Positions 1-6,944 of a stretch of 64,000 nucleotides of DNA are shown here, piece after piece. Source of the stretch: JAIOQJ01 sp963718635 (GTDB taxonomy: Bacteria > Planctomycetota > Planctomycetia > Gemmatales > Gemmataceae); the NCBI GenBank assembly GCA_963718635.1, contig OY970367.1, forward strand, positions 6,425,945 through 6,489,944, written 5' to 3'. How positions within the stretch are numbered: position 1 is the stretch's first letter; the number at the start of each line of letters is the position of its first letter. Made by a program: the position numbers and the translations under genes. The notes under the pieces were generated by a model. The model worked only from the letters and a program-made list of their open reading frames with translations, did no database searches and was not told the origin of the DNA.

Positions 1-40
1 ACTTGCAAAATAAGCGGGAGAAAGCGTGCGCTTTTTGCGG

Positions 41-56
41 GTTGGCGTCGTTCGCA
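41..56 (+). other. Possible 3' half of an attC site
   Basis: GTTGGCGTCGTTCG at 41-54 is identical to the 3' arm of the attC site at 5195-5208. The matching 5' arm is not visible and may lie before the window. If real, the stretch from here to the next site at 224 is a gene-less cassette of about 170 bp. Confidence 0.35.
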
Positions 57-139
57 GTTGGGCATGGCATCCCTTGCTTGCGCGTCGGGCTAACGATATG
101 TAGCCGGGGCAAAAAAACACAAAGGCAGGGTGGTCGCTC

Positions 140-230
140 GCCTAACCAAAGGTTCAAGCTGCCCCCCGTTTGATGGTTTGCGGTTAGGTTACTAACCGGT
201 GGCGACAGCAGCTCATCCTTAGCGTTCAGC
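140..230 (+). other. attC-like recombination site 1
   Basis: The 5' box GCCTAAC (140-146) faces the 3' box GTTCAGC (224-230). The inner arms pair as AAGGTTCAAGCTGC on the left against the complement of GCAGCTCATCCTT on the right, with small bulges. The site is 91 bp long and sits 70 bp before the start of the antitoxin gene. Confidence 0.6.
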
Positions 231-299
231 GGCGAAAGCGTCCGACACCCTTGACGTCGTGTCGCTTCCATGATGCAATACAGTTGGAGATGCAATACC

Positions 300-605
300 A
301 TGAGCCGTGTTTTGACCGTAGAAATGAGCGAGTCGGCCTACGCCGCACTGGAAAGTCGCGCTCGGGTGGCCGCGCAGTCCCCCGCAGAGCTGGCCGCCAC
401 GGCGCTTGAGCAGCTCTCTTGGGTACTACCAACGGCAAGCATGAGTACGATGCGCCATGCGACCGAGGCCGAGAAGCAAGCTGCGCGGCGGCGGTTTGAA
501 CGCCACTTCGGCGCCGTCAACCTTGGTTACGCCACTGGGGTGGACAATGAGACCATCGACGCCGACTTGGCTCGCGCCTACGCCAATGAGCACGAGGGCA
601 ACTGA
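300..605 (+). CDS. Antitoxin-like protein of a PIN toxin pair
   Basis: This small protein (101 residues from the ATG at 300) is likely the antitoxin of the PIN-domain protein that follows. The sequence suggests an N-terminal beta strand (SRVLTVEMSESAY) followed by helices, as in ribbon-helix-helix or other VapB-type antitoxins, and a charged C-terminal tail that would contact the toxin. I chose the ATG at 300 over the in-frame ATGs at 270-273 because GGAG lies at 286-289, ten bases upstream. The stop codon shares one base with the start of the next gene (TGATG, 603-607), which indicates translational coupling. It probably neutralises the toxin and represses the pair's own promoter; this is inference from the arrangement, since the sequence family itself was not recognised with certainty. 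Confidence 0.65.
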   Translation: MSRVLTVEMSESAYAALESRARVAAQSPAELAATALEQLSWVLPTASMSTMRHATEAEKQAARRRFERHFGAVNLGYATGVDNETIDADLARAYANEHEGN

Positions 606-997
606 TGCTCTTGGACACCTCGGGCTTGCTCTGCCTGCACCACCGTGCTGAGCCGTTCCACCAGGAGGCATGCCAGGCATACTTGTTGGCGCGATTCAGG
701 CTAACGCACGGCTATGTGCTGGCCGAGTTCGTCGCTCTGGCCAAAGCGCGGCGTCTTCCGCGGTCCAAGGCGTTGGAGTTCGTGACCGATCTGGTGGCCA
801 ATCCGGACATTGAGACAGTGTGGGTGGACGATGCGCTGCACCACAAGGCAATGGCGCTGTTGTGGGCTCGCCCAGATAAGACTTATTCGCTGTGCGATGC
901 AATCAGTTTTGTGTTGATGCGGGAGCGTAGAGTCCAGGAGGCATTGACTACAGACCATCACTTCGAGCAGGAAGGCTTTCGCAAGCTGTTGGGATAG
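605..997 (+). CDS. PIN-domain ribonuclease toxin, VapC-like
   Basis: This is a 130-residue single PIN domain, the usual length for a VapC toxin. The acidic residues expected at the metal-dependent RNase site are visible: Asp4 in MLLDTSGL, Glu41 in YVLAEFVAL, Asp98 in SLCDAISFV and Asp117 in LTTDHHF. The last motif (TTDxHFxQEGF) is typical of PIN toxins. It would cleave RNA in the cytoplasm when freed from its antitoxin. The start codon overlaps the stop of the upstream antitoxin by one base. The pair lies between two attC-like sites (224 and 1083), so it has the form of a single mobile cassette; toxin-antitoxin cassettes are known to stabilise chromosomal integrons. The toxin appears intact. 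Confidence 0.85.
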   Translation: MLLDTSGLLCLHHRAEPFHQEACQAYLLARFRLTHGYVLAEFVALAKARRLPRSKALEFVTDLVANPDIETVWVDDALHHKAMALLWARPDKTYSLCDAISFVLMRERRVQEALTTDHHFEQEGFRKLLG

Positions 998-1082
998 GGC
1001 TGGATACGGCGATGAGCGAATGGTTGGGAGCGAAGTAATGGATGCAGCGAAAATTACACGTTTCAAGCACGTTTTGGCCCTC

Positions 1083-1176
1083 GCCTAACTACAGGTTCAA
1101 GCTGACCCCCGCCTCAAGCTGTCTGGTTATGGGTTCTCGTCTCCGTGGGCGGGGGCAGCTTAGCTTGGCGTTCGGC
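1083..1176 (+). other. attC-like recombination site 2 (best example)
   Basis: The 5' box GCCTAAC (1083-1089) pairs with the 3' box GTTCGGC (1170-1176) at six of seven bases. The inner arms are AAGCTGACCCCCGCC on the left and GGCGGGGGCAGCTT on the right: 14 base pairs broken only by one unpaired A on the left arm. A single extrahelical base at this place is the hallmark that sets recombination polarity in attC hairpins. The length, 94 bp, is within the usual range. Confidence 0.72.
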
Positions 1177-1214
1177 GTTGAAGCCCGAGCCACGGAGGTT
1201 GTGCTTCGAGCTGT

Positions 1215-1574
1215 GTGCTTCGTGCGCGTGTTCCGCGTGCTGTGCTGTGGACGTTGGCGGGGCTTCTGACCGCGGGCTGTGTCGGCTCGTGCGAGCTCGC
1301 GTACCGGCCGTGTAACGGCATCCGCGTCGGTAGCCTCCAGTCCGAGGCTCGGTCCGCACTCCCGGTTGGATCATCCCGCGAACAAGTAGAGACGTGGCTT
1401 GACGCCCGCGGCCTCCCGTACAATCCCGTGTACGGCAAGGACGGGAAGTCATTCCTCTGGTATCTGGTGCGAAAGCAGAATGGCAGTTGGATGCGACCGA
1501 ACGCGGGCCTCTGGATGACATTCAACTTCTACGGTGCTGAGCGGCTGTCGGAGATCAGTGTCGGTGAGGATTAG
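1215..1574 (+). CDS. Small predicted lipoprotein
   Basis: The product is 119 residues from a GTG at 1215, 38 bases after an attC-like site. A hydrophobic signal peptide ends in a lipobox (LLTAGC), so the mature protein would start at a lipidated Cys near residue 22 and sit at a membrane. The rest contains VGSSREQVETWLDARGLPY, a helix resembling the SmpA/BamE-like fold common in small planctomycete lipoproteins, followed by beta-strand-rich sequence ending in WMTFNFYG. That resemblance is weak and I assign no function. The position right after attC suggests it is the gene of a cassette, although no clear attC follows its stop codon. Confidence 0.6.
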   Translation: MLRARVPRAVLWTLAGLLTAGCVGSCELAYRPCNGIRVGSLQSEARSALPVGSSREQVETWLDARGLPYNPVYGKDGKSFLWYLVRKQNGSWMRPNAGLWMTFNFYGAERLSEISVGED

Positions 1575-1595
1575 CCGGCTGGTAGCAGTCAAGAC

Positions 1596-1931
1596 GCCGC
1601 CCGAGGAACTTCCTTTGCCGTTGATGCCCAGGGCAGTTGATTGAACCGTTTCTGTGCTTCGCTTGCGCGCACCTTAAGCGTCCGGCGGGGCGGGGAGTCG
1701 GCACAGGCGCCGGCCGTCCCAACGGGATCGACCAGGGCCGGAACAATCGCGGCAGGTGGTCGTCACCAAACGAGTGGGTCGAAAAGCATCCCCAGCCCAG
1801 TCGAACCCCCGGGCCAAGCGTAGGTTCGCAGCACCAGAAATGTAACGGGCATCAACGCCGAACGCACTTATTAGCATAAGCGCATTGGACTTGAAGTTCC
1901 TGGCTCCGTGGGCCAGAATCCCTGGAAGGGG
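1596..1931 (+). repeat. Duplicated ~300-bp noncoding element, copy A
   Basis: Two segments of this element recur in the same order and orientation in copy B at 2771-3054: the left end (1596-1675, with GAACTTCCTTTG and GGGCAGTTGATTGAACC) and the right end (1821-1931, with ACGGGCATCAAC and CATAAGCGCAT). The middle has diverged. Both copies begin within about 25 bases of a stop codon. It also fills most of the stretch 1575-2006, which holds no convincing gene. An open frame crosses it on the minus strand and part of its translation (around AFGVDAR) is shared with copy B, so a decayed minus-strand gene is an alternative. Confidence 0.6.
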
Positions 1932-2006
1932 ACAGAACCAGGCGCTGACAGCCGATCCGCTCAGAGCGGCGGGCGGCGGAAGCTGTGTTCTTCGGCAACT
2001 GCGGTG

Positions 2007-2446
2007 ATGAGTCAAGAACTGGAGCATCGGATGGGAATTCCGAGTTCAAGCGATGCACGCCTCTACTACCGTTGTGCCTTCCAGCGGTATGAAGAAGCCG
2101 AAATTCTCATCAGGGCAGACAAAACAACCGGGGCGGTCTACCTCGCCGGGTATGGGATCGAGTGCATTTTGAAGGCACTCGTTCTGATGGCGGCGCCCGC
2201 AGCGAATCGATCTGATATGCTGAAGTCGTTCTGCGGAAGCAAAGCCCATGAATATGAATGGCTACGCAGCCTTTATCTGACCAATAATCGGCGAGGTTTC
2301 CGCCCGACATCACCCAGCACTTCACCCTTGTGAACGACTGGTCAACCGATTTGCGATACATGCCTCGTTCCGTTCGGGATGAGGAAGCCGAGGCATTCCT
2401 GTCCTCTGCGGTGGCGATCATCAAGTGGGCTGACGGGAGGCTCTAA
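2007..2446 (+). CDS. HEPN-domain protein (frame change near 2300)
   Basis: The protein starts at the ATG at 2007 and would be about 145 residues. The core DARLYYRCAFQRYEEAEIL, then AVYLAGYGIECILKALVLM, is a typical HEPN helical domain, as in small toxins or nucleotide-binding partners. Near 2296-2305 the frame breaks and closes at 2333, but the next frame continues with ITQHFTLVNDWSTDLRYMP and KWADGRL up to the stop at 2444-2446, which is the expected C-terminal half of a HEPN domain. One missing base restores a single protein, so I treat it as one gene. The following gene begins one base after the stop and would be co-translated. No RxxxxH motif of ribonuclease HEPN toxins is obvious, so the biochemical role stays open. 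Confidence 0.65.
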
Positions 2447-2447
2447 A

Positions 2448-2771
2448 GTGGCAATCAATATCCCCCGTGGGGAGTCAGATGAGTTGATCAACAGCATCAT
2501 CGCAGCGCTCAATCAGTACGAGGCTGATAACCCCCAAGCCCGGATCGACATCTACCGCCAGAACTCCGTTTCCGTGCGGATACGTATCATCGACCCAGGG
2601 TTTGCTGGTCAGAGCAAACCGCAACGGAGCCAACGGGTCTGGCAATACCTCGGACGGTTGAGGGATGAAGTGCAAGGCGATATTAGCACTATTCTCCTGC
2701 TGACGCCTGATGAAACGAAGATGTCCTTTGCGAACTTCGAGTTCAATGACCCTATCCCGTCCAAGTTATAG
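2448..2771 (+). CDS. Small protein paired with HEPN gene (unknown)
   Basis: The product is 107 residues from a GTG at 2448, one base after the HEPN stop, with GGGAGG at 2435-2440 as ribosome-binding site. The sequence VRIRIIDPGFAGQSKPQRSQ, then VWQYLGRLRDEVQGDISTIL LLTPDE, resembles BolA-like small alpha-beta proteins that sit next to HEPN genes in planctomycetes and cyanobacteria; this resemblance is from memory and not tested. The tight spacing makes it a likely partner (antidote or adaptor) of the HEPN protein. It appears intact. Immediately after its stop begins copy B of the 300-bp repeat. Confidence 0.6.
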   Translation: MAINIPRGESDELINSIIAALNQYEADNPQARIDIYRQNSVSVRIRIIDPGFAGQSKPQRSQRVWQYLGRLRDEVQGDISTILLLTPDETKMSFANFEFNDPIPSKL

Positions 2772-3054
2772 CCGCCCCAGGAACTTCCTTTGGCGTTGAT
2801 GCCGAGGGCAGTTGATTGAACCGGTTGCGCGTTTCGCTTGGCGCGCATGTTCCGCGCGTACTCGCGTTGAGTTTTTTGAAAACCGCATCGATTTGTTCTG
2901 TCGGTTTGCGCCTTTTTGGTTTGCTTCGTGGCGCCGCGACCGAGCACCAAGGTTCGCCACTATATATGCAACGGGCATCAACACCGAACGCATCTGATAC
3001 CATAAGCGCATCCGCCGTGAAGTTCATGGCGCCGTGCGGCAGAATGTCTGGAAG
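2771..3054 (+). repeat. Duplicated ~300-bp noncoding element, copy B
   Basis: This is the second copy of the element at 1596-1931, with matching left (2771-2845) and right (2949-3054) ends and a diverged middle. Together the copies bracket the HEPN pair in direct orientation, an arrangement that could arise by tandem duplication or could allow loss of the pair by recombination. The remaining noncoding stretch to 3218 holds a half attC site and nothing else I recognise. Confidence 0.6.
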
Positions 3055-3110
3055 GGCGTCGATTTCAGCAGGGCCTACGCGGAGATATTCGGTTAGCGGC
3101 ACCAACGCAG

Positions 3111-3136
3111 GCCGAACCAAGCGTTGCAGCAGACGG
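3111..3136 (+). other. Possible 5' half of an attC site
   Basis: GCCGAACCAAGCGTTGCAGC with following AGACGG has the same layout as the 5' arm of the site at 5145 (GCCGAAC, spacer, GTTGCA, then C/G-rich). No complementary 3' arm follows within 150 bases, so it may be a remnant. Confidence 0.3.
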
Positions 3137-3218
3137 ATGGAGCCCGTGCGCTTGTCAGAATTCATAGGCTCCTCAGCTCCCTCTCTGCTGGGGGAATTCC
3201 GCGTGAAAAGGCGTATCA

Positions 3219-3464
3219 GTGTCGTCAGCAATTGAACACGCTTTGTACGGCAATCGCGACACCTATGGCATTGTTGAGTTCCGTCTCACGCCTGGATGCG
3301 TTCGGCTGCGAGTCAGGCCCTGGGAGCCGCCACGGACTCCAGTGGAAGCCGTGTTCAGCAACGCCAAGTTTTCTTCGATGGATCATTACGCAGATAAGGG
3401 AGAGGAACTCGATCTGCCATGGGACATCATTGGTTTCGACAGCTACGAACAGCCGAATGGCTGA
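3219..3464 (+). CDS. Small hypothetical protein
   Basis: The reading frame gives 81 residues from a GTG at 3219. I do not recognise the family. It has an ordinary soluble composition (IVEFRLTPGCVRLRVRPW, PWDIIGFDSYEQPNG), with an N-terminal beta-rich half and an acidic C-terminus, and no signal peptide or membrane segment. The plus-strand orientation and its place in the block of small genes suggest a cassette gene. No good ribosome-binding site is seen, so the start is uncertain. Confidence 0.45.
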   Translation: MSSAIEHALYGNRDTYGIVEFRLTPGCVRLRVRPWEPPRTPVEAVFSNAKFSSMDHYADKGEELDLPWDIIGFDSYEQPNG

Positions 3465-3538
3465 TGGCAGTTTTTACTCCATTGCAATGGCGTGGAGTGG
3501 TGCTTTGAGTCGGAATGGCCAGTCATCGCGCGTATGAC

Positions 3539-3633
3539 GTCGGACAAAGCGCTTTCGGCTGACGGCGGGGCATAATTCGTTTCTGGGATTTCAAGCTCGC
3601 GGTCACGCCGGCTGCCGAGCTGGTCCGTTCTGT
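3539..3633 (+). other. Weak attC-like hairpin
   Basis: TCGGCTGACGGCGGGG on the left arm pairs with the complement of the right arm CACGCCGGCTGCCGAGC at about 12 of 16 positions. The outer boxes (GTCGGAC and GTTCTGT) fit the consensus poorly. It lies between the gene ending at 3464 and the ATG at 3649, where a cassette boundary would be expected. Confidence 0.3.
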
Positions 3634-3648
3634 GGCAGAGGGACCGCG

Positions 3649-3960
3649 ATGAAGACATCCCGAACGATTCGCAACTGCCTGCCGGCGTTTCGGGTTGTCT
3701 GCCCGCTGCAATGGGAGGCGCTGGCGCCGACCGACGATCCGGCCATCCGCCATTGCGCCCGTTGCGCGCGACAGGTTCACTACTGCACGACCGATGCCGA
3801 GACTATCGCCCACGCGAAGGCCGGGCACTGCATCGCGCGGGAGATGCCGGATATAGCCGGGATGCGGGCCGTCTACATGGGCGAACCGAATAGCAGCAAG
3901 TCCCGCCAGCCGCCCGAAACAGCGCAGCAGGCGGAGGTGGCCCGCATCCGGGTTCGCTAG
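3649..3960 (+). CDS. Small cysteine-rich, probably zinc-binding protein
   Basis: The product is 103 residues. The first 65 residues carry a pattern of Cys and His typical of a small metal-binding module seen in many planctomycete and myxobacterial hypothetical proteins: VCPLQWEAL, then HCARCARQVHYC and AKAGHCIAREMP. The pattern C-x2-C, C and H/C suggests one zinc ion. The last 40 residues are polar and probably disordered. Similar modules occur next to TIGR02996-type repeat-companion domains; that link is from memory. The start follows a weak attC-like hairpin by about 15 bases. Right after the stop there is a possible second zinc-ribbon fragment in another frame (4005-4142), so the original protein may have been longer. 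Confidence 0.6.
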   Translation: MKTSRTIRNCLPAFRVVCPLQWEALAPTDDPAIRHCARCARQVHYCTTDAETIAHAKAGHCIAREMPDIAGMRAVYMGEPNSSKSRQPPETAQQAEVARIRVR

Positions 3961-4004
3961 CGAGACATCGACGACGCCATTCGCAACGCTTCAACGTCGA
4001 CGCG

Positions 4005-4142
4005 GTGTTGTCCAAGTTGCAGTACCCGGCCCCGGACTGGCGTGTATCCTGCCGGGTGTGCGGGTTCAAGTTCGGGCGGGTCATCACGGGAAGCCGCTCA
4101 GACGCCGAACCAGACGCAGCAACAGACGACGGGGTCAAATAG
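4005..4142 (+). pseudogene. Zinc-ribbon-like coding fragment
   Basis: From the GTG at 4005 a 45-residue frame reads VLSKLQYPAPDWRVSCRVCG and FKFGRVITG. It has one CxxC pair and looks like a protein end, but the preceding frame has no clear start. It may be the frame-shifted tail of the upstream cysteine-rich gene or a separate remnant. Confidence 0.3.
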
Positions 4143-4646
4143 GCTTTCCTAGATTCGTAACTCACTCGGCCCCGCAGCAGTTGAGTTGTGTCGTTCGGCG
4201 GCGGAGGGCTTTGGGGATGGGGCAGATCACGTAGATACCGTTGCCCGGCAACTCAGGCCGCATGCCCACCGGGGCGATTCAGACACGCTGGGTTTGAACC
4301 GCAGCAGTACGCGATGGGAGGCTCCGCGGCATCTGAACTACGGCGCGTACTGAAAGTCGCAGTACGGGTACTAAAAGCGCCGTGCCCGGTTGCAGCATGG
4401 TGAGTCGCGATCACCGTCGGATTCTGCGTCTATATCGTGCCTGGAATTCACGTACTGGCATTCTGTAAGCCGGGCAAGTCGTGTACTTTGTTTTTTGGCG
4501 AAGACGGCGCGAGAACCGATGTCACGTCGCAAATCCAAAGTCAAGGCGCGGGCGGGAACGGTCTCTTCAATGAGGTTCCCAGCTTTCTCATTCAAAGACG
4601 ACTTGCTTGCGATTTTGCCACGAAATAACATAACTAACAGGAGGCT
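4143..4646 (+). other. Intergenic stretch without a recognised gene
   Basis: I see no convincing gene in these 500 bases. The segment 4167-4199 ends in GTTCGGC and could be the 3' half of another attC site, but the matching 5' half is missing. The end of the stretch holds the ribosome-binding site AGGAGG (about 4640-4645) of the next gene. Confidence 0.4.
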
Positions 4647-4865
4647 ATGATGAGCGCAAAACTGGTTTTTGACGAAGTTCTTGACGCCGTTGAACAACTC
4701 GACCTCGAAAGCCAGGCAGAACTGGCTGCCGTTTTGAGTCGCCGACTCGCGGATCGCGGACGGCAGCGAGTGATTGCTTCGGTGGAGCAAGCCCGGCGTG
4801 AGTTTGCTGCGGGGCAGTGTCAGCCGATGACCGCTGCGGAAATCGTTCGCGAGGCCCGATCGTGA
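4647..4865 (+). CDS. Antitoxin of a RelE/YafQ-like pair
   Basis: The product is 72 residues, starting at the ATG at 4647 directly behind a strong ribosome-binding site AGGAGG; the ATG at 4650 is equally placed. The protein is helical and charged (FDEVLDAVEQLDLESQAELA, then SRRLADRGRQR) and resembles short antitoxins that precede RelE-superfamily toxins. The stop codon at 4863-4865 overlaps the GTG start of the toxin by four bases. It would bind and neutralise the toxin in the cytoplasm. The attC-like site right behind the pair (5145) makes this the most complete two-gene cassette of the block. Confidence 0.7.
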   Translation: MMSAKLVFDEVLDAVEQLDLESQAELAAVLSRRLADRGRQRVIASVEQARREFAAGQCQPMTAAEIVREARS

Positions 4866-5143
4866 GACGCATTTTATTGCGTTCACCGGCGTTCGGGCGA
4901 GACCTTCGAAAGTGGCTGAAGTCACATCCCGATTCGACGTCCCCAATCGATGCGACTCTCGACTTGTTGTCGGCCGACGCAATGGAACCTTCGCTGAGGA
5001 CGCACAAGCTCCGAGGATCGATGGCAGGATGCTGGGCTTGCAGTGCGGATTACGATTTGCGGATCGTCTTCGAATTTACACAGCAGGACGGATCTGAGGC
5101 GATTCTGTTATTGGCACTGGGTACGCATGACGAAGTGTACTGA
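4862..5143 (+). CDS. RelE/YafQ-like mRNA interferase toxin
   Basis: The product is 93 residues from the GTG at 4862, which overlaps the antitoxin stop (GTGA). The RelE fold is suggested by an N-terminal helix (SPAFGRDLRKWLKSHPD), a central segment (LRTHKLRGSMAGCWACS), the characteristic strand DYDLRIVFEF and the C-terminal LLLALGTHDEVY, which matches the LxxxGtHdeVY end of YafQ/RelE toxins including a His near the C-terminus. It would cleave translated mRNA at the ribosome. The 5' box of an attC-like site begins two bases after the stop codon, as is usual in gene cassettes. Confidence 0.8.
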   Translation: MRRILLRSPAFGRDLRKWLKSHPDSTSPIDATLDLLSADAMEPSLRTHKLRGSMAGCWACSADYDLRIVFEFTQQDGSEAILLLALGTHDEVY

Positions 5144-5144
5144 T

Positions 5145-5210
5145 GCCGAACAAGCCGTTGCACCAGACCGATTTTTAGGCTGTCAGAAGTGCAAGTTGGC
5201 GTCGTTCGTT
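5145..5210 (+). other. attC-like recombination site (last of the block)
   Basis: The 5' box GCCGAAC (5145-5151) and inner arm GTTGCACCAGACCG face the 3' arm CTGTCAGAAGTGCAAG and GTTGGCGTCGTTCG, with the terminal box GTTCGTT at 5204-5210. The two arms pair over TTGCAC and flanks with bulges. The total length of 66 bp, and its start immediately after a toxin stop codon, are typical of attC. No further site follows, so this is probably the end of the array. Confidence 0.65.
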
Positions 5211-5549
5211 CTGTCGATTTGCGCCCGCAATAGCCGGTTCTTAGTGCGGTTTGGCCGGATGCGCGAGCGAAAGCGCGATTTCCATTTTGAGCGCCCCTAC
5301 GCTAGTATGTGGGCTGATTGCGACGGAGTTTTTCTCTTGCATCAGAGCAAGAACCTGCTTTTCTTTGCGAAAGGGATAGGGGACCAGCTACGGCAAAGTT
5401 CCTAGATGCGACCTCTGAGAAAAGAATCGAACAGGAAAAATATACCTACACCCTTGACCCCGGCAAAACCCGGTTTCGCAATTAGCGGCACAACTTCATC
5501 TCGCGCGACAGAGACGCTTGGGCTACGGAAGTTTGAAAAGTCATCGCGC

Positions 5550-5616
5550 GTTTTCGCACGATTTTCTCGGGTTTCACCTTGTGGAAATATTTCCATAAGG
5601 TTGACCGTCAGAATAA
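5550..5616 (+). repeat. GGAAATATTTCC palindrome family, copy 1
   Basis: The palindrome ACCTTGTGGAAATATTTCCA with TAAGGT (5576-5601) has the core GGAAATATTTCC shared with copies at 26825-26852 and 26968-26999. It is preceded by a shared CACGATTTTCTCG and followed by ACCGTCAGAAT, as in copy 2. The rest of the stretch 5211-5808 holds no recognised gene. Confidence 0.7.
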
Positions 5617-5808
5617 TGGGGCGATTGAGCGTTGATCGTTTGAGAAAGGCACAAACTCTGGCGAGCGGCGCCGCGCAAGCCCGCCGTGGGTTCGGGACCA
5701 CGGCGGGCTTACGCCGCGCCGCTCGTCAGAATCAGTTGGCGTACTTCCTGTCCCCTGGCAAATTGGTGGAAACCAAACGATTGAAGCTGCTTTTTCTATG
5801 ATACTCTT

Positions 5809-6927
5809 ATGTCACGCTCCCGCGCCGCCGAACCTGCTGTTCCTGCCTGCTACGCCATCGTTCTTCCGGGACTGGAGGCGATCGCCGCCGAGGAGATCAC
5901 GCGCGACCTCGGTGGGGAAGTCAAAAAATCGGAGCGTGGGATTGTGCTTTTCCGCGTTCCCCAGATTGATCCCGACTTGTTGAAACTGCGAACGGTTGAA
6001 GACGTTTTCGTGCTCGCCTGGGGAACCGATTCGCTTACGTTCAAAGCCGCCGACTTAAAGCAAATCCGTCATTGGACATCGAAAGAAGCGAACTGGCAGC
6101 ATCTGTTGCGCTTGCATCATGCGGTGCATCCGAAGCCGAAAGGCAAGCCGACTTATCATCTGGTTACACAGATGACGGGCACGCACGCCTATCGCCGTAT
6201 TGATGCCGCTAAGTCGATGGCGGAAGGCTTAACCGGGGTTTTTCCGGCATCGTGGAAGCCCGCTTCGGAAAATGCCGCCGTTGAAGTCTGGCTAACCATC
6301 CACGGCGCCACAGCGGTCTGCGGCATGCGCCTCACCGACCGCACCATGCGACACCGCACTTGGAAGACGGAGCACGTTCGCGCTTCACTTAGGCCGACGA
6401 TGGCGGCCGCGATGGTGCGATTAGCCGGCACTGCGCCGGGCGAAGTTGTGGTCGATCCCATGTGCGGCACCGGTACTATTCTGGGCGAACAGATTGAACT
6501 GAGCCGACTGCGCCGAGCTGGTCCGGTTAGCTTGATCGCCGGTGACAACGACATGAACGCCTTGCGAGCGGCTACGGCCAATCTACGCAAATTCGGCTCG
6601 ACCATTTTGCTCAAGTGGGATGCCGTCTCTCTTCCCCTGGCCACAAACTCCGTCGATCGGATCATTAGCAATCCGCCGTTCGGCAAGCAGTTGTCTTCGC
6701 CCGAAGAGATCGGCCCTCTTTATCGGGCAACGATCCGCGAATGCGATCGCGTCTTGAAGGACGGCGGTCGAGCTGTCTTTCTGGTCTCCGAAATGGACGT
6801 GCTGCGCGATGCCATACGCCCCGTGAAATGGCAGGCGCAGAGACAGGTTCGCGTCGAAGTTCTTGGTCAAGGCGCCACGATCAGTGTGTGGCAAAAAGGC
6901 GGCGGCGGCGATACAATGATCGATTGA
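5809..6927 (+). CDS. THUMP-domain RNA N2-guanine methyltransferase
   Basis: The protein (372 residues) has a THUMP-type RNA-binding N-terminus (about residues 10-170) and a C-terminal Rossmann methyltransferase domain. The S-adenosylmethionine motif is DPMCGTGTILGEQ (about residue 217) and the catalytic motif is SNPPFGKQL (about 285), the NPPY/F signature of amino-methyltransferases acting on guanine N2. The linker RTWKTEHVRASLRPTMAAAM is characteristic of the TrmN/Trm14 group that makes m2G in tRNA; bacterial RlmL-type enzymes for 23S rRNA are the alternative. It acts in the cytoplasm. The gene appears intact, and the start at 5809 gives the usual N-terminus. The next gene starts 18 bases downstream. 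Confidence 0.85.
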   Translation: MSRSRAAEPAVPACYAIVLPGLEAIAAEEITRDLGGEVKKSERGIVLFRVPQIDPDLLKLRTVEDVFVLAWGTDSLTFKAADLKQIRHWTSKEANWQHLLRLHHAVHPKPKGKPTYHLVTQMTGTHAYRRIDAAKSMAEGLTGVFPASWKPASENAAVEVWLTIHGATAVCGMRLTDRTMRHRTWKTEHVRASLRPTMAAAMVRLAGTAPGEVVVDPMCGTGTILGEQIELSRLRRAGPVSLIAGDNDMNALRAATANLRKFGSTILLKWDAVSLPLATNSVDRIISNPPFGKQLSSPEEIGPLYRATIRECDRVLKDGGRAVFLVSEMDVLRDAIRPVKWQAQRQVRVEVLGQGATISVWQKGGGGDTMID

Positions 6928-6944
6928 ATTTGTCCGAGGTGACC

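Larger units (their letters stand above)
1..5210 (+). mobile_element. Probable integron gene-cassette array (right-hand part)
   Basis: All recognisable genes here are short, on the plus strand and mostly of toxin-antitoxin or unknown type. Three imperfect palindromes (140-230, 1083-1176, 5145-5210) have attC architecture: a 5' box resembling RYYYAAC, a 3' box resembling GTTRRRY, and an inner stem whose two arms pair with small bulges. A 14-base string GTTGGCGTCGTTCG occurs at 41-54 and again at 5195-5208 as the 3' half of a site. No integrase, attI or Pc promoter is seen, so the integrase would lie to the left of the window, or the array is an orphan cluster. The middle of the block (1575-4640) contains only weak or half sites, so it may be decayed or not cassette DNA. 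Integrons are known in planctomycetes; the assignment here is inference from structure. Confidence 0.6.

Noticed and set aside
1674..3231. Minus-strand frames over the duplicated ~300-bp element sharing AFGVDAR
   Set aside because: The frames end differently in the two copies, have no ribosome-binding site or known family, and the DNA similarity is patchy; kept as a repeat, not as genes.
4371..4982. Minus-strand 203-residue frame
   Set aside because: It runs through the antitoxin and toxin genes on the other strand and has no recognisable protein features.
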